From an uncultured Phycisphaerales bacterium (GTDB lineage Bacteria; Planctomycetota; Phycisphaerae; Sedimentisphaerales; Anaerobacaceae): 5,993 nt of DNA. The notes beneath the pieces are model-generated. The model was given only the letters and a program-made list of their open reading frames with translations, made no database searches and was not told the origin of the DNA. Below, piece by piece: positions 1 to 5,328 of this stretch (position 1 is its first letter; each line of letters begins with the position of its first letter). The stretch lies in the NCBI GenBank assembly GCA_937927975.1, contig CALEZT010000097.1:1-5993 (forward strand), given 5' to 3'. The translations under genes were made by a program, and so were the position numbers.

Positions 1-995
<995 letters not shown>

Positions 996-1168
996 TCAAT
1001 CTTAGATTGCAGGGGTCAAGAGCCACAAGAGTGCTCATTGTCGCATCCACATCTCTTTATACTTGCAGGAACAAGTGGAAGGTTGTACGCCCGGCTGCGG
1101 ACCTCGCCGACGCGGACCGCCGACCACTTTGAACTTGAAACTGTCGGGCGCTGAGCCCGATTACGATC
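996..1168 (+). other. 23S-5S internal transcribed spacer
   Basis: The 173-nt spacer holds no tRNA: no T-loop GGTTCGAATC-like block and no cloverleaf can be drawn. It contains small stems that may guide rRNA processing: CAATC/GATTG at 997-1001/1005-1009, ACTTG/CAAGT at 1061-1065/1072-1076, and a perfect 6-bp stem TCGGGC/GCCCGA with a 5-nt loop at 1144-1160, ending 8 nt before the 5S start. The processing role is inferred. Confidence 0.7.
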
Positions 1169-1280
1169 TTCCTGGTGAGCATACGCACGGGGAAACGCCT
1201 GTTCCCATTCCGAACACAGAAGCTAAGACCGTTGCGGCCGATGGTAGTCCGAAAGGGTGAGAGTAGGTCATCGCCAGGAA
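1169..1280 (+). rRNA. rrf: 5S ribosomal RNA
   Basis: A complete 5S rRNA of about 112 nt, slightly shorter than the usual 115-120 nt. The ends pair as helix I (TTCCTGGTG at 1169-1177 with CGCCAGGAA at 1272-1280, one G-U pair). Inside are the conserved loop region CCCATTCCGAACACAGAAG (1203-1221), the CCGATGGTAGT block (about 1238-1248) and GAGAGTAGGTC (1259-1269). It lies in the 23S-5S order typical of a bacterial rRNA operon, 173 nt after 23S, and is followed by a terminator. The exact ends are set from the helix I pairing. Confidence 0.96.
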
Positions 1281-1286
1281 TTTTAT

Positions 1287-1319
1287 AAGGCCGGTGTCGC
1301 AAAACGACATCGGCCTTTT
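1287..1319 (+). terminator. Rho-independent terminator of the rRNA operon
   Basis: An 11-bp GC-rich stem (GGCCGGTGTCG at 1289-1299 with CGACATCGGCC at 1305-1315, one G-U pair) encloses a 5-nt CAAAA loop and is followed by TTTTCT. AA before the stem can extend it by pairing with the first T residues. It begins 6 nt after the 5S end and marks the end of the rRNA transcript, so the toxin-antitoxin genes downstream need their own promoter or read-through. Confidence 0.92.
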
Positions 1320-1329
1320 CTGTTGGGTG

Positions 1330-1431
1330 GCGAGGGCGTCCGGCCCTTGCGTCGCGCGGGCGTCCCGCCCGCGTCGGGCTGGGCATGGACGGTGTGTCCC
1401 TGGGGGGCGTGTCGCGGGCATCCTGCCCGCG
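1330..1431. repeat. Cluster of three REP-like GC-rich hairpins
   Basis: Three hairpins share the same design. Number 1 has an 8-bp stem GCGAGGGC/GCCCTTGC (1330-1337/1343-1350, one G-U) with loop GTCCG. Number 2 has a 7-bp stem CGCGGGC/GCCCGCG (1355-1361/1367-1373) with loop GTCCC. Number 3 has the identical 7-bp stem (1413-1419/1425-1431) with loop ATCCT. All loops are 5 nt with a central TCC. Identical stems with drifting loops fit REP-type palindromic elements rather than terminators, since no T-tract follows any of them. No transposase of the RAYT type is present in the window. Confidence 0.75.
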
Positions 1432-1473
1432 GATCGCACGCGTGAAGCGCCGATCGGGAAGCGTCAAGCGGTC

Positions 1474-1509
1474 CGGCGTTCGCAGTGTGCCCGTAAGGGC
1501 ATATCTTCT
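1474..1509 (+). repeat. 36-nt imperfect direct repeat, copy A
   Basis: This copy matches 1587-1622 at 29 of 36 positions without gaps. Its centre forms a perfect hairpin TGCCC-GTAA-GGGCA (1488-1501). It lies in the gene-free stretch 1320-1730 between the rRNA terminator and the first open frame. Function unknown. Confidence 0.65.
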
Positions 1510-1586
1510 AGTGATCCGTGGCTGGTGCCCCGTGACCTGCGTGGGAATGGGCCATGCGGGCGTGGGTGTGCGTCTCGCGGGTACAA

Positions 1587-1622
1587 CGGCATTCGTAGTG
1601 CGCCCGTCAGAGCGTGTCTTCT
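1587..1622 (+). repeat. 36-nt imperfect direct repeat, copy B
   Basis: This is the second copy of the repeat at 1474-1509. Its hairpin CGCCC-GTCA-GAGCG (1601-1614) has one mismatch, but the outer pair has changed from T-A to C-G on both sides, a compensatory change suggesting that the fold matters. The rest of 1320-1730 holds no gene I can support. Confidence 0.65.
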
Positions 1623-1730
1623 GTCGGGGTCTGTCGTCGGTGGTCGCCCGTGGCTGGATAAGGTCCTTGGATTGTGGAAGGATGCCAAGGCGGTTGGATT
1701 GGCTGGACGGGACGGCGGGGAGTTGGTAAG

Positions 1731-2042
1731 GTGTCAGCCTATATGACGACGGAAGAACTGGTCAACATGGATGCGCGGGCCTTCGGTGCCGCGGTCAACG
1801 AGTTGGACGCAGGGACCTGCGGTCGGTGTGCGAGGGATTTGTTCCATCGTCTGGGCGGCGCCGGGACGTTCGAGGAGTATCTGGCGGACGTGCTTGCCGC
1901 CTTGTTGTCCTCGCGTGGATCAAGGGAGAACCAGCTCGTGGAGGCGTATGACGTGGCGAAGAAATACATGCCGGCTGTGGTGGGCCGATACTCGCCACGC
2001 GGTAAGCTGATACGGGTGTTCTTGTCTTGTGGAAGGAATCGT
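1731..2042 (+). CDS. Unknown open frame, in frame with and upstream of the mntA-like gene
   Basis: This is an open frame of 104 codons from a GTG at 1731 that has no stop of its own and continues straight into the mntA-like gene, so the reading frame is 206 aa long to 2351. GGGGAG at 1717-1722 lies 8 nt before the GTG; an ATG at 1743 is an alternative start with a poorer upstream site. The predicted segment is protein-like, with acidic helices such as FEEYLADVLAALL and YDVAKKYMPAVV and a CGRC pair, and its third codon positions are mostly G or C. I do not recognise a family. It could be an N-terminal extension of the antitoxin, a separate small gene whose stop has been lost, or a decayed gene. 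The strong ribosome binding site just before 2043 argues that the antitoxin is at least also made alone. Confidence 0.45.
2031..2036 (+). promoter_or_regulatory. Ribosome binding site deciding the mntA start
   Basis: GGAAGG lies 6 nt before the ATG at 2043, the best Shine-Dalgarno match among the protein genes here. It supports translation start at 2043 although the frame is open for at least 100 codons upstream. Confidence 0.65.
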
Positions 2043-2351
2043 ATGGTTGCCGTCGTCGAAGAGCATTCGGGGGAGATCGCGGAGTTATGCCGGCGTCTCG
2101 GGGTCAAGCGCCTCGAAATCTTCGGCTCGGCGGAGGGGGACCATTTCGATCCCGAGCGGAGCGATGTTGATTTCCTGGTCGAATTCGACATTGCCGATCC
2201 TGTTGCTCACGCGCGGGCGTACTTCGCTCTCTCAGCCGGGCTGAGGGACTTGTTCTCACGCGACGTGGACCTGGTCGAAGTTCGTGCCGTCACCAATCCC
2301 TATTTCCTCGAATCAATCAACCGCAACCGGCGTCAGATCTATGCGGCCTGA
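2043..2351 (+). CDS. mntA: MntA-like minimal nucleotidyltransferase, antitoxin of a type VII (MNT-HEPN) system
   Basis: A 102-aa protein, the usual size for stand-alone MNT-domain proteins. The nucleotidyltransferase signature is visible: GS at residues 28-29, then the FDPERSDVDFLVEF stretch with the metal-binding pair D41 and D43, and a third likely carboxylate, D76, in the strand RDVDLVE. In characterised MntA-HepT pairs the antitoxin uses ATP to add AMP units to a tyrosine next to the HepT active site, switching the toxin off in the cytoplasm; that role is inferred here from family and context. The spacing between GS and DXD is 11 residues rather than the common 10, a small variation. The start at 2043 has a good ribosome binding site. 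The stop codon lies inside the next gene, an 11-nt overlap that implies translational coupling. An unexplained open frame precedes it in the same frame. Confidence 0.88.
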   Translation: MVAVVEEHSGEIAELCRRLGVKRLEIFGSAEGDHFDPERSDVDFLVEFDIADPVAHARAYFALSAGLRDLFSRDVDLVEVRAVTNPYFLESINRNRRQIYAA

Positions 2352-2682
2352 AGTGAAAAAATATCTGTTTGACGTCCTGACGGCCTGCGAAGCCATCATG
2401 GATTTCGTCGAGGGGAAGGGGCTTGCGGACTACGACACGGACTTGATGCTTCGGTCTGCCGTCGAGCGGCAGCTCATGATTGTGGGCGAGGCTTTGAACG
2501 CCGCAAGACGGCTTGACGAGAGCATTGTCGTCGCCATTCCAGAGGTCCGCGACATCATCCAACTGCGGAACATCATTGTCCACGGCTATGCGGTCGTGGA
2601 GAACGTGACGATCTGGGGCATTGTCCAGGCGGACGTGCCGGACTTGTGTGCGCGGGTGAAGGCGATGCTCGCGGGCGACTGA
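2341..2682 (+). CDS. hepT: HepT-like HEPN-domain RNase toxin (DUF86 family)
   Basis: A 113-aa helical protein from the ATG at 2341, matching the 110-115 aa usual for HepT/DUF86 proteins. The HEPN RNase motif RX4HXY is intact as RNIIVHGY: R76, H81 and Y83. R and H are the catalytic residues of HEPN RNases, and the tyrosine is the residue AMPylated by the partner antitoxin in studied type VII systems. Helix 2 has the family-typical AVERQLMIVGEALNAA stretch (residues 40-55). The start is chosen because this ATG overlaps the end of mntA by 11 nt and gives the standard HepT N-terminus; an in-frame upstream ATG at 2284 would add 19 residues encoded within mntA. There is no strong ribosome site, so expression probably depends on ribosomes finishing mntA. 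Expected function: cleavage of mRNA or tRNA when not neutralised. The motif is complete, so nothing indicates inactivation. Confidence 0.92.
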   Translation: MRPEVKKYLFDVLTACEAIMDFVEGKGLADYDTDLMLRSAVERQLMIVGEALNAARRLDESIVVAIPEVRDIIQLRNIIVHGYAVVENVTIWGIVQADVPDLCARVKAMLAGD

Positions 2683-2701
2683 AGGCGCCAGGGGGAAGAA
2701 G

Positions 2702-2817
2702 CCGCAGAGGACACCGAGGACGCAGAGGAAACAGGGTTCTCATCCTCTGACGCTTCACGTTTCACGCTTCACGAGCGACGAGGAATCGACCGCTGATGAA
2801 CGCAGATGGACGCCGAT
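2702..2817 (+). repeat. Dispersed post-gene repeat, copy R1
   Basis: This is the first of three related intergenic repeats. It starts 19 nt after the hepT stop. Modules in order: a CGCAGAGGA-type block (two GCAGAGG units at 2704-2710 and 2722-2728), ACAGGGTTCTCATCCTCTG, three 7-nt units YTTCACG (2753-2773), then a unique segment ending in GACGCCGAT. It shares a 33-nt exact match (2761-2793) with copy R3 (5082-5114). It fills much of the gene-free stretch 2683-2932. Confidence 0.85.
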
Positions 2818-2865
2818 AGGGGAAAAGATCGTCAATAGTCGATGCAACGGGCCAGGGGAATCATC

Positions 2866-2892
2866 CGCAGATTACGCAGATTGCGCAGATTA
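2866..2892 (+). repeat. Three tandem 9-nt units CGCAGATTR
   Basis: Units at 2866-2874, 2875-2883 and 2884-2892 differ only in the last base (A, G, A). The tract lies between repeat R1 and the small antitoxin-like gene. It is a short tandem repeat with unknown function. Confidence 0.85.
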
Positions 2893-2899
2893 AGGCGGG

Positions 2900-2927
2900 G
2901 CACGAGGCACGGGTCACGAGTCACGAA
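2900..2927 (+). repeat. Four tandem 7-nt units KCACGRR
   Basis: Units GCACGAG, GCACGGG, TCACGAG and TCACGAA lie at 2900-2906, 2907-2913, 2914-2920 and 2921-2927, ending 5 nt before the ATG at 2933. They therefore occupy the place of a ribosome binding site, and no good Shine-Dalgarno sequence is present there. Confidence 0.75.
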
Positions 2928-2932
2928 ACAAC

Positions 2933-3178
2933 ATGGATTACAGGACAACGACAACCATTTCCAACGATGGCTCGATCACGATCCCCGGCCTGCCCTTCAA
3001 ATCGGGCGAGCGGGTCGAAGTGATCGTCCGCAAATGCAAAGGCAAAGCCGGCAAAGAAGGATCTTCCCGCGCCAAGCCCGACAAGTACACGGATCCATTC
3101 GGCGAAGCCGCAGGGGGCAAGGACTGGGAATCCCTGGGCGAAGGCAGCCGAAGAGGCTCCGGCTCCGCGGAATTCTGA
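2933..3178 (+). CDS. Small AbrB/MazE-like protein, possible orphan antitoxin
   Basis: An 81-aa predicted protein. Residues 1-34 (pattern DYRTTTTISNDGSITIPGLP followed by FKSGERVEVIVRK) read like the swapped-hairpin beta fold of AbrB/MazE-type DNA-binding antitoxins: strand, DG turn, strand, LPF, GERVEVIV strand. The middle, KPDKYTDPFGEAAGGKDWESL, resembles the DPF...DDWE tail of small antitoxin-like proteins often encoded just upstream of PIN-domain toxins; this is from memory and unverified. The last ten residues (SRRGSGSAEF) look unlike a conserved end and may be a sequence added by a 3' change. No PIN or other toxin gene follows: the next 319 nt hold a 15-nt tandem pair, repeat R2 and no usable ORF. 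Short 7-nt repeats end 5 nt before the start, and no Shine-Dalgarno site is visible. An overlapping longer frame at 2842-3183 is Arg/Gln-rich and not protein-like. Confidence 0.6.
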   Translation: MDYRTTTTISNDGSITIPGLPFKSGERVEVIVRKCKGKAGKEGSSRAKPDKYTDPFGEAAGGKDWESLGEGSRRGSGSAEF

Positions 3179-3187
3179 AATGAGGCA

Positions 3188-3217
3188 GGCCGTAGGCGGG
3201 AGGCTGTAGACTGGAGG
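3188..3217 (+). repeat. 15-nt tandem pair
   Basis: GGCCGTAGGCGGGAG (3188-3202) is followed directly by GGCTGTAGACTGGAG (3203-3217), 12 of 15 positions the same. It lies between the antitoxin-like gene and repeat R2. Confidence 0.6.
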
Positions 3218-3226
3218 GGGAGGCAA

Positions 3227-3314
3227 CCGCAGAGGACGCCGAGGACGCAGAGGGAACAGGGTTCTTCATCGTCTGATGCTTCACGTTTCACGCTTCACGC
3301 ACGACGCTTCACGA
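3227..3314 (+). repeat. Dispersed post-gene repeat, copy R2
   Basis: This is the second copy of the repeat seen at 2702 and 5022, starting 48 nt after the stop at 3178. It keeps the GCAGAGGAC..GAGGACGCAGAGG block, the ACAGGGTTC block and three YTTCACG heptamers (3279-3299), with a fourth heptamer at 3307-3313. It lacks the GAGGAATCGACCGC segment of R1 and R3, so it is a shorter or diverged form. The remaining stretch 3315-3497 holds no gene I can support. Confidence 0.8.
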
Positions 3315-3497
3315 ATAGTGCGTCTCTACGAAGCCATGCCCGAGGCGACCACGAAGATCCTGTCAGAACAAGCCGCTTTCGCATCCTGAGAGCCTGGCAC
3401 TCAAATAGGTAAACGCCGCCATCACTCCCGTCAGCATTCGCCGGCAAGGATATCCCCGCATCTACACCGTGGACAAACGGATATAAGGTGCGGCATA

Positions 3498-5027
3498 ATG
3501 GCCGTGCAATGTGCTTTGGGTACGGAAAGGATCATGGCCGACCGTCTTTTCAAAGATCTGTTGTCGACGACGTTGGAGTCTGACCTCGCGCGGTTGAACC
3601 CGTGGTGGCGGGGACTGCCTCAGCCGCAGTTGCCGCCGGTCCGCCGGTGGGCGTTCCCCGTCGCCATGCGCCGCTTGCGGCAGGGATTGACAAAGGTCAC
3701 CGTCCTGCGCGGACCACGCCAGATCGGCAAGAGCACCCTGATTCGCCAGATGATCGACGATCTCCTCGGCCAGGGCGTGCCCGCAAGATCGATTCTCATG
3801 GTCCAATTCGACGAGTTGCCGGGCCTGTTGGACGTGCAGGAGCCGATTCTCCGCCTGGCCGACTGGTTCGAGAAATGCATCTTGGACAAGACGTTCAATG
3901 AAGCGGCCCATGCCGGAGAGCCCGCATACGTCTTTCTTGATGAGGTCCAGAACCTTGACGACTGGGCGCCCCAATTGAAATTCCTCGTGGACAACAGCGA
4001 TGTGCGGGTCATGGTCACCGGCAGTTCCGCTTTGCGGATCGAAGCGGGGCGCGACAGCTTGGCCGGGAGGATCAGTACCCTGGAGATGGGCCCGCTTTTC
4101 TTGCGGGAGATCCTCGAAATTCGCGGCGAGGGCGCGTTGGAGCCGCTGTTGCCTTTCAACGGTCTGGCGGCGCTGAAGGACAAGGATTTTTGGCTGAGCC
4201 TGCGGCGCTTCGGCCTGGAGCATCGGGACCGGCGGGAGCGGGCCTTTGGCTTCTTCTCTCAGCGGGGCGCATACCCGATTGCCCACGCCCGACCGGACGC
4301 GCCGTGGGAGGAACTGGCGGCGCTGCTGACGGAAACGGTGATCCGCCGGGCCATCCAGCATGATCTGAGAACCGGGCCCAGGGGCCGAAAGCGCGACGAG
4401 CACCTGCTGGAGGAGGTCTTTCGGCTGGCCTGCCGCTATATCGGTCAGTCGCCCAAGCAAAGCCTCTATCTCGATGAGATCAAGCGGGTGATGCATGCCA
4501 ACCTCGGTTGGCAGCGGATTCTGGCCTACCTGAAATTCCTTGATGCCACGTTGCTGATTCGCCTCATCGAGCCGTTGGAGTTGCGGCTGAAAAAGGCTCG
4601 GGGACCTTCGAAGCTGTGTCTGTGCGACCATGCCCTGCGGGCAGCATGGCTGCAGGAGGTGATCCCGCTCGACGGACCGGGCTTGGAGGCCAGCCCGCAC
4701 CTGAGGGACCTCGCCGGACGGATCGCCGAGAGCACCGTCGGGTATTTCTTCCGCTCCCTGACGGACCTGGATGTCGCGCACTTTCCCGAGCGGGGACCCG
4801 AGCCGGAGGTCGATTTCATCCTGACAGTCGGCGAGCAGCGAATCCCGGTCGAGGTGAAATACCGTTCTCACATCGAATTCCAGGACACCCGCGGCCTGAG
4901 AAGCTTCATCGAAAAGAGCGTCTACAACGCCCCATTCGGGATCCTCGTCACCCAGACAGACGACCCCACCACGGACGATCCAAGAATCGTCGAAATCCCC
5001 CTGGCCTCGCTGCTGATGATGCGGTAG
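3498..5027 (+). CDS. AAA-family ATPase, AAA_14/DUF4143 type with PD-(D/E)XK-like C-terminus
   Basis: A 509-aa predicted cytoplasmic ATPase with no signal peptide or membrane segment. Domains: an N-terminal AAA_14-type P-loop domain with Walker A GPRQIGKST (residues 72-80), Walker B YVFLDEVQ (144-151; D148, E149), sensor-like VMVTGSSAL (171-179) and a following LAGR (188-191). Next is a helical region with SQRGAYP (254-260) and the YLKFLDATLLIRLIEP stretch (344-359) typical of DUF4143 proteins. The C-terminal part has E411, then PEVDF (D439), PVEVK (E452, K454) and GILVTQT, the layout of a PD-(D/E)XK nuclease fold. Proteins of this class are common, often multi-copy and horizontally spread; their cellular role is unsettled, so I give none. 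ATG 3498 has AAGG 9 nt upstream. ATG 3534 (residue 13) is an alternative, with GGAAAGG close by and an N-terminus closer to family style. The stop codon TAG lies inside repeat R3. A 469-codon opposite-strand frame over this gene is a shadow. Confidence 0.9.
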   Translation: MAVQCALGTERIMADRLFKDLLSTTLESDLARLNPWWRGLPQPQLPPVRRWAFPVAMRRLRQGLTKVTVLRGPRQIGKSTLIRQMIDDLLGQGVPARSILMVQFDELPGLLDVQEPILRLADWFEKCILDKTFNEAAHAGEPAYVFLDEVQNLDDWAPQLKFLVDNSDVRVMVTGSSALRIEAGRDSLAGRISTLEMGPLFLREILEIRGEGALEPLLPFNGLAALKDKDFWLSLRRFGLEHRDRRERAFGFFSQRGAYPIAHARPDAPWEELAALLTETVIRRAIQHDLRTGPRGRKRDEHLLEEVFRLACRYIGQSPKQSLYLDEIKRVMHANLGWQRILAYLKFLDATLLIRLIEPLELRLKKARGPSKLCLCDHALRAAWLQEVIPLDGPGLEASPHLRDLAGRIAESTVGYFFRSLTDLDVAHFPERGPEPEVDFILTVGEQRIPVEVKYRSHIEFQDTRGLRSFIEKSVYNAPFGILVTQTDDPTTDDPRIVEIPLASLLMMR

Positions 5028-5138
5028 AGGACCCCAAGGACGCAGAGGGAACAGGGTGGTTCATCCTCTGGCGTTTCACGCTTCACGCTTCACGAGCGAC
5101 GAGGAATCGACCGCCGATGAACGCTGATTGACGCCGAT
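5022..5138 (+). repeat. Dispersed post-gene repeat, copy R3 (overlaps the ATPase stop codon)
   Basis: This is the third copy, similar to R1 along its whole length: GAGGAC block, GGACGCAGAGGGAACAGGGT, three YTTCACG heptamers (5074-5094), GAGGAATCGACCGC, and the GATGAACGC to GACGCCGAT end. Where R1 and R2 read CCGCAGAGG, R3 reads CGGTAGAGG, and its TAG at 5025-5027 is the stop of the ATPase gene. Confidence 0.85.
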
Positions 5139-5271
5139 TCTGAACTGACAACGGAAAACCGACAACTGAACCCCTCCGATCTGTCGCTTATCACCTGTTG
5201 CTTAACCCCTTTACAATCAACGAGTTATGCCGATCCGGCCCACAAAAAGTACCGGACACCTTTAATTCGCC
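5139..5271. other. Gene-free stretch with short repeats and a REP-like hairpin
   Basis: No gene is supported. A near repeat CTGTCGCTTA/CTGTTGCTTA lies at 5181-5190 and 5195-5204. An imperfect hairpin sits at 5244-5264: arms AAAAAGT and ACCTTTA around the 7-nt loop ACCGGAC, pairing at five of seven positions. It resembles A/T-flanked REP palindromes that I recall from planctomycete-type genomes, but this is a weak likeness. Confidence 0.4.
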
Positions 5272-5325
5272 CCCGCCCACCGAGGTGTACTGGTTCAGGG
5301 CGTTGGTCACGTAGCTGCCGGTCCC
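5272..5325 (-). pseudogene. Remnant of an Rhs/YD-repeat protein gene
   Basis: Read on the minus strand, 18 codons give GTGSYVTNALNQYTSVGG, which matches the repeat consensus of Rhs/YD-repeat proteins (a YVTNALNQYTSVGG-type unit followed normally by YTYDANGN). The match stops at both ends: downstream the frame runs into the hairpin region and a stop, and upstream it abuts, at 3 nt, the stop codon of the H-X9-NG gene. It is too short to be functional and is best read as debris of a large Rhs gene left by recombination. The identification is from motif memory. Confidence 0.55.
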
Positions 5326-5328
5326 TTT

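Noticed and set aside
996..1168. Possible tRNA in the 23S-5S spacer
   Set aside because: No cloverleaf, T-loop or acceptor stem can be built.
1057..1467. Open frames over the 5S gene and the REP cluster, with repeated RAGRPRDARAGRP-like peptides
   Set aside because: They translate rRNA and the palindromic repeats; such Arg/Ala/Pro-rich peptides are a by-product of the hairpins.
2702..2930. CRISPR array
   Set aside because: The repeats are 7-9 nt and directly tandem, with no unique spacers of regular length and no cas genes.
2842..3183. 113-codon plus-strand frame overlapping the antitoxin-like gene
   Set aside because: Its product is dominated by Arg and Gln from the tandem repeats and has no family resemblance; the overlapping 81-aa frame is more protein-like.
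3336..3389. 17-codon ORF MPEATTKILSEQAAFAS
   Set aside because: It has no ribosome site and no context, and is too short to support.
3462..4871. 469-codon minus-strand open frame over the ATPase gene
   Set aside because: It is rich in Gln, Arg and Pro with no recognisable motif, and mirrors the GC-rich codons of the ATPase, whose Walker motifs are clear on the plus strand.
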